This document shows positions 42,895 through 52,446 of a stretch of DNA of 64,000 nt, in pieces. Made by a program: the position numbers and the translations under genes. The stretch's first letter is position 1, and each line of letters opens with the position of its first letter. Origin of the DNA: Skeletonema tropicum (Eukaryota; Bacillariophyta; Thalassiosirophyceae; Thalassiosirales; Thalassiosiraceae); assembly GCA_037178625.1 (NCBI GenBank), contig CM074127.1, positions 2,046,001 to 2,110,000 on the forward strand, given 5' to 3'. The notes beneath the pieces were generated by a model. That model was not told where the DNA came from, ran no database searches, and was given only the letters and a program-made list of their open reading frames with translations.

Positions 42895-44571
42895 CTACCC
42901 CTCCTCAGAGGGCGCAACGATTTGTTGTAAGACTTGAGGAGTAGGTGACTTGTAGGGCTTGATGCGTCTGATGTTGAGACGCTCTTGTAGGTGATCGTCG
43001 AGCTTGATAGTAACATTGCCGTTGACATGGGTACGGGCGATAGTGAAAGGACCATTCCATTTGTCGTCGAGTTTTGCAGGATCAAAGACCTTCTTCATGA
43101 CTTCTTCCCCAACGCGGTAATCGTAGCTGTAGCGTTTGGAATTGATTCGCTTGATGTCCTTGTTGACACGGCGTTGGCGGCGAAGGTTGATCTCATTCAT
43201 GTCGTGCTGGACTGGAAGGTTGAAGATCATATCGCGCCCAAAGGCCAATGCTGCGGGAGCATATCCAGTAGCTTGTGATGGTGTCATACGGATAGAGCTA
43301 AGAGTATCAGATAAAATCGTTCCCATGAGGTCTTCAGCTTCGGTCAAGGTACGGGGGTCTTGATTGGCAAGTCGGGCTCGAATGGAATTTCCCATTGTAA
43401 GGTGCAGGCGTTCGATGATCGCATTGCTCTGGGGGTTGCGAGCTGTCGAGGGAGCAGATGCAATACCAGCATCATGCAACAACTGCTGGAACTGAGGGCC
43501 GATAAATTCACCGCCTTGATCATGAGCGCAAGCTTCAGGCCGTGGGTATCTTGAGAGCCATAATTCATTGAACTTGCGAGCTACATTCTCACTAGTCTTG
43601 CGCTTGATGATGATGGCATCTGGGAAACCAGTGGCACGGTCAATTGCTGTCAGTGCATAGAACTCATAGGCTTTGCCACTTCGACCAGACGTCTTGACAT
43701 ACCATGGACCAACGAGGTCCACGTCGCATTGCTTCCATGGATTGAGATCTTGTACTTGACGAGGAGGGAAGTGGCCATAGCCTCGCTGACCAATCTTTGT
43801 ACGCTGGCAAACATCGCACGAGAAAGCATTGATCCGGGCTGCCAATTGAGGATGATAGAACTTGGAGAGAGCATTAGTAACTGCCTTGGCTCCTGGATGA
43901 TTCAACAGGAGATGGAAGTATTCAATAGCGGCGTCTACCGCATTGTCCGTGAGGACTATCTTCAAAGTGGATTCATCTTGAGGAGTGGGGCTGTAGCAAA
44001 TCAACGACGTGTCATGGCGACCAAACGTTCGACAATGGTAGAACGTTGGGTAAGTAGTGAGCATCTGCTGAAGGGCAGGACAGCGGCTCTGCTCTTCTGC
44101 AAGCCATTCATATCGCAAAGGATTCTGGACGGTAGAAGGAAGGTTCATGAACTGTTGCACTTGGGCTAAAGGGAACTCATCATCACTGGCCAATTCGGCT
44201 AGTTGTTCTTCAAAGACACTGGGCTCTTCGTCTTCAACTCGAGGAACATCGTGGGGAACTGGATTGAATTGAACTGGAGTGGAGGAAAGTTCATCCTGCC
44301 TCTTCTCGGCACCCGAGAAATCAAACTTGGGGAGACGACTGTACGCATCTGCTAAGACATTGAGCTTGCCGGGGTGGTAGAACCACTCTGCATGGAAGGA
44401 CTCGAGGAAGCACCGCCACCGAAGGACTCGTTGACTGTTTAAGTTGGAGAATGTTAAGTTGCGATGGTCCGTGAAAATCTTGAGCTTTGCTCCAAAGAGC
44501 ATGGTACGATATTCCGTGAGGGTGCTGACGATGGCCAATGAAATGGTGCGCGCGGCGATTTGTGACTGCAT
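42895..44571 (-). CDS. Gypsy pol, C-terminal part: RNase H end and integrase
   Basis: The 558-codon frame begins in the middle of RNase H: after about 13 residues of unrelated sequence, IVSTLTEYRTM and IFTDHRNLTF match the second half of the domain. It continues with an HH-CC zinc finger (HLLLNHPGAK ... CDVCQRTK), an integrase core with the D, D, E residues (CDVDLVGPW; HDQGGEF; NPQSNAIIERLH) and a C-terminal GPFTIARTHVNG-type segment. The stop codon lies two bases before the 3' LTR, inside the polypurine tract. The other half of pol lies 5.5 kb to the right, beyond the nested insertion. Confidence 0.9.
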   Translation of the reverse strand: MQSQIAARTISLAIVSTLTEYRTMLFGAKLKIFTDHRNLTFSNLNSQRVLRWRCFLESFHAEWFYHPGKLNVLADAYSRLPKFDFSGAEKRQDELSSTPVQFNPVPHDVPRVEDEEPSVFEEQLAELASDDEFPLAQVQQFMNLPSTVQNPLRYEWLAEEQSRCPALQQMLTTYPTFYHCRTFGRHDTSLICYSPTPQDESTLKIVLTDNAVDAAIEYFHLLLNHPGAKAVTNALSKFYHPQLAARINAFSCDVCQRTKIGQRGYGHFPPRQVQDLNPWKQCDVDLVGPWYVKTSGRSGKAYEFYALTAIDRATGFPDAIIIKRKTSENVARKFNELWLSRYPRPEACAHDQGGEFIGPQFQQLLHDAGIASAPSTARNPQSNAIIERLHLTMGNSIRARLANQDPRTLTEAEDLMGTILSDTLSSIRMTPSQATGYAPAALAFGRDMIFNLPVQHDMNEINLRRQRRVNKDIKRINSKRYSYDYRVGEEVMKKVFDPAKLDDKWNGPFTIARTHVNGNVTIKLDDHLQERLNIRRIKPYKSPTPQVLQQIVAPSEEG

Positions 44572-44611
44572 GTTGTGTATGGTGTGTAGTGCGGCGCGGG
44601 CCCTCGGGGCC

Positions 44612-46043
44612 TGTTTTTTTTTTGTGCAATGTACCCGTCTATAAATTTGCTCTGCAATGCTTGTTGTTGTAACATAAATGTGTCATGATGACAAAATTAT
44701 TCTGTGGATTTCGTGTTTCGTGTTGGATTTTTTTTTGCAATGTATCCGTCTATAAAGTTGCTCTGCAATGCTTGTTTAATAACATTCTTATAACAGAAAC
44801 GTTTTATAGTACATACTCACTTACTTACTTAGAGCCGTTCCAAGCAAAATTGCATCGTAGATGCATAAGATTTTGATAGCAGCTAACAAAAAAGTGCAGC
44901 GCGCTTTCCGAGCACAACTGCATGCATGCATGTTTTTTCGTTCGACAGTCAGTATCTAACATCATAGCCGCTACTCTCATAGCCACCACGTTGCACAAAC
45001 CCTACCAATAGTAATATCCAGTGAACTATATCGCAGACAACACCCTTTGCAACTATTCAGCCGCAGGGTTTTATTATTACAACTGTCTACACCGCATAAA
45101 TAAATGACTAATACATGCTACATAAATGTCATTTCTGTCTATGATGTTGCTATTTTTATCCAGCCTATTGCAATATTATGGACAATAAATAGCCGACACT
45201 TCTTATATATAATAATGTTGATGAGTTGCGGTCTTTAGAGCCGCTCGATCCGCCGTCTACAGGCTTATTGTTGTGTTAGAGTGTCAAATTATTTATGCAA
45301 TTTTGTGCACATCTTGTGTCCTTGGTATTTTGGAGGTGTGGGGGGGCTTTAATGGTCATTCCGAGCAACCAGAATCTCACTTCATATTATCATCGGCGAT
45401 GGGTAGCGGAGGGGTAGTGCCTATAGATGTTTATCATCTTCGATGGGTGCAGGGAAGGTGGTTGTTTTCATTTCAAATCTCAATGAAGTGGATTGCAATG
45501 ATATTATCTCCACCCCTACAGCAGCCGAAACGCCACACTGCTGCGAAAAAATCGCCATAATGTCGTTTAAGGGATGGGCCATCGATACCTTATGAAATAT
45601 ACTCATGGACTGAGATAGGCGGCCATACTAGGGGTGCCATTGTAGGCCATTGTGGTGGCATCTTTTTCTCTTTTTCTGCACGATCATCGATCATGCAAAA
45701 ACCGAGTTGGCTTTTTGACGAAATAATTTACCGATCGCGTTTGACAGTACTTTACACCGATCGCGTTTTACATATTCTCAAATATATGACGTCACTTGTT
45801 CCTCTCCTAACTTCAACGTGTCAGCTTCTCTGCTGGCAGGAAGAACATGTCGCCATCCGTGACTTTTCCGCGCAGCCACTCATCGACTATCATGCTACGG
45901 AACACCACATGCAATTAGAAGAGTGCATAAATAATAATGAGTGGCTTGCGTATGACATTCCTCGCACGCAAATCAATATCTTAAATATGTGACCATTACG
46001 GACCGGCATAACCAAACCACGAACAAAATTGACCGTATAAAAT
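44612..46043. repeat. AT-rich region with an imperfect 110-bp tandem duplication
   Basis: A segment starting with a T run and reading GCAATGTAYCCGTCTATAAA and GCTCTGCAATGCTTGTT occurs at about 44614-44680 and again at 44728-44790. The rest, to 46043, is AT-rich with short frames only; no gene was recognised. Confidence 0.6.
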
Positions 46044-47712
46044 ATGCACACTTCAAGAGAGAAAGCGCAGCAACAGCAACCATCCTCTTCCGACGTGAAC
46101 AGCAAGAGCGCTCGGAAGGGTGTTAGATGCTCATTTCTGTCTATTCGTCAAATAATTTACAAAGTCCAATGGCCGAAAGTGCGTGTAGGCGATCATATCA
46201 TCCGCGAAATAGTAGAATTACAATCATCGCGCAATCCATGCTTCGAACACTCTACTGATCCACATACTCTTCTGAGGCTTGTTCTTTCCTCTTGCAATAT
46301 GCGTGAACTAAAACATGTATTGTCTGAGCTAGGATGCGTAATGGATCTATATCGCACCAGACAGGAACAATTATCTATCGCTTACAATGTCATTTCCAAT
46401 CGCAACGTTACCTGTAACGGTTCAAGCTCGGCTCAGTTCTACAAATCGGATGCAGAAAGCAAAGCTGGAATAATGAATTATGGCCGTTGTGTAAATAACA
46501 GTCATAACTTGCAGTCGTTGGCTGCTCCAGAGTGTTCCAGCATATTGTCTAATGGGTAAGTCCGAAAGTGTATTGTTAAGATGAGCTGAAATTGGAAGAA
46601 GCGTCTTATGTGATTCAGAATTTCATGTATAAGCGAAACGCTTAACACTGCGTAAAACATTACGTAGAGTGATCGTACGAACATAGAAAGGATCGCTCAT
46701 TCATCTACATTTAAGTCGCTTTTTGCTGTGTGGTATTAACCTTCCATAGAGTTCATGCCAAAAATAAAATTGTGATGTATGCAAATTTATTTTAAACTTG
46801 AACTGGTATTGTTTCTCCCATATGAATGTCGTCATGTCAAAAACTAATCACTTATCCTTACTTATCCCTATTTTCATTTACTTCAGCAATGGCGGTGTGA
46901 CAGCGGGCAACAAAAAAGATGTTGTCGACAACAACAAGAACGAGCATGATATACCTCTTCAGCAGACAAAGCAAGGCGATTGCATCTCTCCCGCTCATGT
47001 TAGATGCACTAACTTTGAGCAGGCAGAAGCATTTGATGCATCATGCAAATCATGGAGATCATGCGATAATAATAATGATTATGACGTTGTCGAGCAGGCG
47101 AGTTCTTTGTTAAAGTTAAAGCAATCATCAAAAAATTATGACATCGAACAGCAGTGCCCTAAAGAGAGCAATGGTAGTGCCGCAACTCCAGTGAATACTC
47201 ATCATCCGTCTGAAACGGACATACCAGCGTCTACTCCTTCTGATGAGGAGTCAGCAGTTGACCCAACTAATCTTCCGGCGTTGCTGTATCATGCTGGGGA
47301 ACAACCTGCTACTGTTCGCGCATATCGCCGCTGCTCAGAAGATCGCAGTCTTGTGGGCCGCCAAACCATTCGCGATCATTTATATGATTCTCCGTCTACC
47401 AGTAGACTTCCGCGCAGCTGTCTCGACCGCCTGTTTCATGAGTCTTCTGGTTCTACCGTGAAGGATTATCCGTGTCGTAATGCTACTTCGGTTGCTAGAC
47501 TGTCAGGAGAACGTGATAATGATGGCACCAATATGGGTGTTGGTAATGTTGATAACGCCCCCTTGGAAGCAGACGATGCTGGTGTATTTCGTAGCAATAA
47601 TGGCAATGCAGCTCGGCCAGTTGGAGTTGGAGAAATTCCACAGAACACAAAAGCGTCTGGAACTATTGGATCTATGTTGGGAGAGCTGTCGGAAAAGGGA
47701 ATCCAACGGTGA
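46044..47712 (+). CDS. Hypothetical protein in the nested insertion, 2 exons
   Basis: Exon 46044-46555 joins 46887-47712 across a 331-nt intron (donor GTAAGT, acceptor TTACTTCAG) in frame, giving about 445 residues. The protein is Ser/Asn/Gln-rich with little predicted order and no recognised domain; a helical block sits at about 45-125. Its 3' end runs into the first copy of the PIF1-like duplication: the last codons overlap the GTGAGT splice donor, and splicing there would lead into the helicase exon in the wrong frame. It may be the remains of a gene cut by the duplication. Coding status is uncertain. Confidence 0.4.
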
Positions 47713-48545
47713 GTGAATGTAGAAATGTATTCTTGAATTCGAAATATAGCATGGCACTGATCAATCATCCCTCTTTACACAAATTTGTAATCACTCCACT
47801 CCACCACTCCACTCAGCACGTGCCAATACCACCCTACACTCACATCTGCAACAAAGGATGCTGTACTGCCACGTTCATGCCCCTGCAAATTGCATTCGCA
47901 ATCACAATACACCGCTGCCAGGGCATGGAGGCCGGGTTCGGCAAGGACGATCGATGGAATCGCATGGTGATAGATCCGTCAGATGAGCTCTGGGAGAGAA
48001 GCCAGTGCCTTGGGACAGGATACGTTGCTACCAGCAGGGGCAAAACACTTGGTTCCAAAAATGTTATGCACCCGACGGATAGTGCGATTTATTGGACAGG
48101 GCCGAGCGTGTCTGTAGAACGGTTACACAATTGCAAGACGAACCAAGATGGCCAACTCTGCAAACTCTTCAAGAAGCGGGACAAATGGGTCAAGTACCTT
48201 GACGGCAAGGCAGAAGAAACCAAGACAAGATACAACAAGAGAAAGCTCGACAAAATGACGAAAACGACTTACCAAAAGGCAGTGAGTGGTACTTTAATAA
48301 AGAATAGAGAGGACCTGACAAACCGCATCACCGAAATCATAACCAACCCAAACAAAAAATGGAAAGAAGCGAAGAAAGAATACCAATTGCCACGCGATTA
48401 TTTTGCCTAGTGGACGATACAATGCAATATTCACAACTTGCATGGAAAATAAATTTGTCTTCAAGACAAATTTATTTTCAATCGAGCATTATGACAAATT
48501 AACGACAATCAATAAAGGATACAACAAAGGGAGAATATTTCTCGT
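47700..48545 (+). pseudogene. PIF1-like helicase C-terminal fragment, copy A
   Basis: This segment is about 98-99 percent identical to 48882-49728 by eye. It comprises a 108-nt intron (47709-47816), a 198-codon exon (47817-48410) and 135 bp of 3' sequence. The exon has the PIF1 motif around PLQIAFAITIHRCQGMEAG and GTGYVATSRGK (helicase motifs V and VI). The 5' part of the helicase gene is absent here; the upstream sequence is unrelated and out of frame, so copy A is a truncated duplicate. A Lys/Arg-rich tail (KKRDKWVKYL and beyond) follows the helicase core. Confidence 0.75.
48450..48480. repeat. Near-perfect 31-nt hairpin after helicase copy A
   Basis: AAATAAATTTGTCTT followed by C and its complement AAGACAAATTTATTT. 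The same hairpin follows copy B at about 49629-49659 with one mismatch. It lies about 40 bases after the stop codon, so it may shape the 3' end of the transcript or mark a transposon end. Confidence 0.7.
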
Positions 48546-48548
48546 CAG

Positions 48549-49592
48549 AAACGGCTGTCAGTACCGGTAGCACGGCTCAGATGCCAATTCAAGAGCAACA
48601 TGGTTGGCAATCCCACTGTGTACCAGTTGCATTTCTTCGGCAAAAAGATGTTGTACACTTTAGACGTTTCCGTTGGTGTGCACGTGTGCCTGGAGACAGC
48701 GAACATTGATCCGAACTCTGGCCTGTACGTTGGAGCGATTGGGAAGGTGATTGACATCGTTTATGACGAGCAGCACTCCGTAGGACCAAACACAAATGGT
48801 GTTGAATCCCTCCCAAAGTATATAGTCGTTGATTTCCCATACTTCAAACCGCGGCAAGGCATTGAACCCTGGGACAAAAAGAATCCAACGGTGAGTGAAT
48901 GTAGAAATGTATTCTTGAATTCGAAATATAGCATGGCACTGATCAATCATCCCTCTTTACACAAATTTGCAATCACTCCACTCCACCACTCCACTCAGCA
49001 CGTGCCAATACCACCCTACACTCACATCTGCAACAAGGGATGCTGTACTGCCACGTTCATGCCCCTGCAAATTGCATTCGCAATCACAATACACCGCTGC
49101 CAGGGCATGGAGGCCGGGTTCGGCAAGGACGATCGATGGAATCGCATGGTGATAGATCCGTCAGATGAGCTCTGGGAGAGAAGCCAGTGCCTTGGGACAG
49201 GATACGTTGCTACCAGCAGGGGCAAAACACTTGGTTCCAAAAATGTTATGCACCCGACGGATAGTGCCATTTATTGGACAGGGCCGAGCGTGTCTGTAGA
49301 ACGGTTACACAATTGCAAGACGAACCAAGATGGCCAACTCTGCAAACTCTTCAAGAAGCGGGACAAATGGGTCAAGTACCTTGACGGCAAGGCAGAAGAA
49401 ACCAAGACAAGATACAACAAAAGAAAGCTTGATGAAATGACGAAAACAACTTATCAAAAGGCAGTGAGTGGTACTTTAATAAAGAATAGAGAGGACCTGA
49501 CGAACCGCATCACCGAAATCATAACCAGCCCAAACAAAAAATGGAAAGAAACGAAGAAAGAATACCAATTGCCACGCGATTATTTTGCCTAG
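48549..49592 (+). CDS. PIF1-like helicase C-terminal fragment, copy B
   Basis: An exon open from an AG at 48548 (CTCGTCAG) to 48890 joins 48999-49592 across a 108-nt intron (GTGAGT to CCACTCAG, phase 0). The exons encode RLSVPVARLRCQF, LDVSVGVHVCLETANIDPNSGLYVGAIGKVIDI, then HVPIPP, PLQIAFAITIHRCQG and TGYVATSRGK, the last third of a PIF1-family SF1B helicase. The intron is a multiple of three and has no stop, so the unspliced message also reads through. Walker A and B motifs are absent from the window, so no active helicase can be made. PIF1-like genes are often carried by mobile elements. Confidence 0.75.
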   Translation, partial: KRLSVPVARLRCQFKSNMVGNPTVYQLHFFGKKMLYTLDVSVGVHVCLETANIDPNSGLYVGAIGKVIDIVYDEQHSVGPNTNGVESLPKYIVVDFPYFKPRQGIEPWDKKNPTVSECRNVFLNSKYSMALINHPSLHKFAITPLHHSTQHVPIPPYTHICNKGCCTATFMPLQIAFAITIHRCQGMEAGFGKDDRWNRMVIDPSDELWERSQCLGTGYVATSRGKTLGSKNVMHPTDSAIYWTGPSVSVERLHNCKTNQDGQLCKLFKKRDKWVKYLDGKAEETKTRYNKRKLDEMTKTTYQKAVSGTLIKNREDLTNRITEIITSPNKKWKETKKEYQLPRDYFA

Positions 49593-49932
49593 TGGACGAT
49601 ACAATGCGATATTCACAACTTGCATGGAAAATAAATTTGTCTTCAAGACAAATTTATTATCAATCGCGGCAACATGACAAATTAACGACAATCAATAAAG
49701 GATACAACAAAGGGAGAATATTTCTCGTGATGAAGAAACATGTCACCTATAATGACAATGTACCTGTATTTCTTTCTGCAAATGATGGTATCCTCGACAG
49801 ATATAGCCAATCAATTTCTGTAAAAAGCGCGTTTAAGCCAGGTACTTCTTGCTTTCTACGTAGGAACAAGTACAAATCCTACAGCGGTATGGTCTACAGA
49901 GCCTCTACGTGTCCACCAGGTAAACTTTCTCA

Positions 49933-52446
49933 CTAAACAGCTACTATACTGATTCCTACCAAGATCCCTGTAGAAAAAAGTTTGGAAAAAAATGGAGAAT
50001 TTGTGACCATAAGGGGTTGGGCACCTCCTGGCCCCGTTATCGACACTTCACTGCGCTTGTTTCGACCCGGGGCCCCGAGGGCCGATAATTCCTTTTCCAT
50101 GGTGGTGTATCGAGATTGTGCCGCCGAGAGTCTTTTGGAGTAATACGCAACGGGGCGCCCGCCTTGGAGTATGGCTGCTCCCAGTTGATAATCAGAACTG
50201 TCCGTGTAGACTTCAAAAGGCTCATTGTGGTTTGGGTAGGCACACAAAGCATCACTGGCAATAACTTGCTTCACTTCCTGAAAAACTTTCTCTAGCTCTG
50301 GAGTCCAAACGATCGGCGCTTTCTTCTTCTGAATGCCTCGGATAAGCTGAGTAAACGGAGAGAGGAGATGGCTTCGACGTGGCCAGAAATCTCGGTACCA
50401 GTTGATCAATCCCACCAGGGTTCGTACTTCGCTAGCGTTGGTAGGCCTTTGCAGGTCAAGAACCGCTTGTACCTTCTTCTGCCATGGTTGAATGCCGTCC
50501 TTGCTGACCCAATGACCGAGAAAATCTCCCTCTGCAATACCGAATTCGCACTTTAGAGGGTTAATAGAGAACCCTGCCTCTTCAAGACGCCTGAACACCT
50601 CGCGGAGGGTGCGTACATGATCATCCCAAGAATTAGACCATATCGCGATGTCATCAATGTACACTTCAACTTCATCTAGATCCCGAAGCACTTCTTCAAT
50701 AACCGACTGTGCGAATGCTGGGGAGTTGCGGAGACCCATCGGGGCTCTTGTCCAACGAAAAAGACCGAAGGGTGTCGAGATTGTGGTGAGGTCCTTTGCT
50801 CTGTCCGTCAATTCAAATGAATAGAACATCATGCTCAAGTCAAGCTTCGTCATGAACTGGAATCCAGTACGCTTTCGGATCAGATCTTGGATGATGGGAA
50901 GAGTATAATCTCGCGGCTTAATGACTTTGTTCAGCTCACGGAGATCTGCAATGAAACGAACCTTGCCATCCTTCTTAGGGATAATAAACGATGGTAGACC
51001 CCATGCAGATGGGCCTGACACTCTCTCAAGAACACCTATTTCGATAAGACGGAGCAACTCCTTCTTAAACGTTTCCATATGGATGCGTGGAGTAGGGTAA
51101 GGTCGTCGGAAGACAGGCTGGGCTCCTGGTTGCAATTCAATATCCATCTCGGCTCCTTTATAGACATGGAGCTTGCCGTCGAAGAGTTTGTAATGCTTGC
51201 GGAACATCTCTGCCAGGTCCTGGCGTTGAGTCATTGACAGATGCTGACAGTTCTCTGCGATGACCTTATCCACTTTGAGCTCTTCATAAGTAGAATCAGC
51301 AATAACCGTTGCAAAAGAGTCTAGGTAGTCCAATTCTTCATCTTCCTCCTCCACAATGCAACAACCGATAGCTGCGCTTAGCCTCTCCTTGGTAAACTTG
51401 GAGTTCATTGGGATGCGCTTCCCCCTCCACTCGAGTTCGAGTGTCTCGTAATCAATGAAAAGGCCTATCTTCATCAGGAAATCATTACCAAGTATCAAAT
51501 CAAACGAGCACTTGGGGTCAAAGACGAGGAACTCTTGGCTGTCGACAGTAAGGTTGGCATCAAACTCCGGGAGCTTGATATTCTCGGCAAGTAGGGAACC
51601 TACCGGCATGTAGTTCCCAGCGATGGTATTACAGATCGTCGATTGTGAAGATTGACGAAGTTCCGCTCCAGGTGGCAAAACACTACGATGGGCCATCGAA
51701 ACGCTACCACCCGTGTCAAATAGGCACTTGAGGAATCGATTGCACTTGACTCCATTTACCGACTTGACCATTGCATACGCAGTGGCCATGGGCACTGTGA
51801 CTCCTTTCGAATCAACTTTGTAAGTAACCTCAACATTACAAAATTCAAATTCAGTATCCAACTCGATGTTGTTGCACGTATGTGGAATGGATGGGAGTTG
51901 GAGCGCCTCTCCTAACTCGACCATCTGATTGTCATAAGACTCAATTCCTGTATTAGGGAAGATGTTGAAATCCCAAGGCTCAATATTGCTTTGGCCTGGG
52001 ATTGGATCGAGTACAAGATACTCTGGGCAGTCCACCATCGTTGCCTCAACGGCGACTGTTTCGTTTGTTATTGGGATGGTGTTGATCAATGCATCTAGTG
52101 CATCCTCCGCAAAGTGACAATTGAACAACTCGTTCAAGAACTCATCATCATGAAGTTGAGTGTCTGATGCGATGCGGTCGAGCATTGATGCAGGGCTTGA
52201 AGCTGGCTGCGCTCTAGGTTTCAAGCTCATGTTTGCTTGTAGAACGGTAGAGACTGTAATCGGATCACGGTCCCTACGGATGCAACATGGAAGTTGAACA
52301 TCAATCTCGCTCGAAGGCTCCGAGGTAACATTGTTGACATGATACTCGAGAGCTGCTGGGGCATTAGCATAGCCCGTCACCTGTTCCAAACTGGTGGCAA
52401 ATACATTGGTGAAGGTTGAATGTTGATTCCCAAAAGGGTCGGCGTT
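49933..52446 (-). CDS. Gypsy pol, N-terminal part: protease, RT, RNase H start
   Basis: The frame is open right after the gag stop codon (52447-52449) and in the same frame, so gag and pol are separated only by one UGA. In order it encodes a retroviral-type aspartic protease (LFDTGGSVSM), a reverse transcriptase (KKDGKVRFIADLRELN; LDLSMMFYSFEL; VYIDDIAIWS with the YIDD active site; GDFLGHWVS) and the first half of RNase H (VYTDSSDYQLGAAI). At about 50083 the sequence leaves pol and runs into the nested insertion, which adds about 40 unrelated codons. The rest of pol is at 42895-44536. Confidence 0.9.
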   Translation of the reverse strand, partial: NADPFGNQHSTFTNVFATSLEQVTGYANAPAALEYHVNNVTSEPSSEIDVQLPCCIRRDRDPITVSTVLQANMSLKPRAQPASSPASMLDRIASDTQLHDDEFLNELFNCHFAEDALDALINTIPITNETVAVEATMVDCPEYLVLDPIPGQSNIEPWDFNIFPNTGIESYDNQMVELGEALQLPSIPHTCNNIELDTEFEFCNVEVTYKVDSKGVTVPMATAYAMVKSVNGVKCNRFLKCLFDTGGSVSMAHRSVLPPGAELRQSSQSTICNTIAGNYMPVGSLLAENIKLPEFDANLTVDSQEFLVFDPKCSFDLILGNDFLMKIGLFIDYETLELEWRGKRIPMNSKFTKERLSAAIGCCIVEEEDEELDYLDSFATVIADSTYEELKVDKVIAENCQHLSMTQRQDLAEMFRKHYKLFDGKLHVYKGAEMDIELQPGAQPVFRRPYPTPRIHMETFKKELLRLIEIGVLERVSGPSAWGLPSFIIPKKDGKVRFIADLRELNKVIKPRDYTLPIIQDLIRKRTGFQFMTKLDLSMMFYSFELTDRAKDLTTISTPFGLFRWTRAPMGLRNSPAFAQSVIEEVLRDLDEVEVYIDDIAIWSNSWDDHVRTLREVFRRLEEAGFSINPLKCEFGIAEGDFLGHWVSKDGIQPWQKKVQAVLDLQRPTNASEVRTLVGLINWYRDFWPRRSHLLSPFTQLIRGIQKKKAPIVWTPELEKVFQEVKQVIASDALCAYPNHNEPFEVYTDSSDYQLGAAILQGGRPVAYYSKRLSAAQSRYTTMEKELSALGAPGRNKRSEVSITGPGGAQPLMVTNSPFFSKLFSTGILVGISIVAV

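Larger units (their letters stand above)
44599..50083. mobile_element. Nested insertion with inverted GGCCCTCGGGGCC ends
   Basis: The RNase H reading is broken between 44536 and 50080, with GGCC at both edges (44533-44536 and 50080-50083). A perfect 13-bp inverted repeat GGCCCTCGGGGCC lies at 44599-44611 and 50071-50083. About 62 bp between 44537 and 44598 belong neither clearly to gypsy nor to the insert. The interior is host-like DNA with intron-containing gene fragments, including two partial copies of a PIF1-like helicase. No transposase was found, so this may be a non-autonomous element that captured genes, or a filler insertion. Helitron ends (TC...CTRR) are not seen. Confidence 0.6.

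Noticed and set aside
44599..50083. Nested insertion as a Helitron, because of PIF1-like helicase and 3' hairpins
   Set aside because: No TC start, CTRR end or Rep domain was seen, and the helicase is only a C-terminal third.
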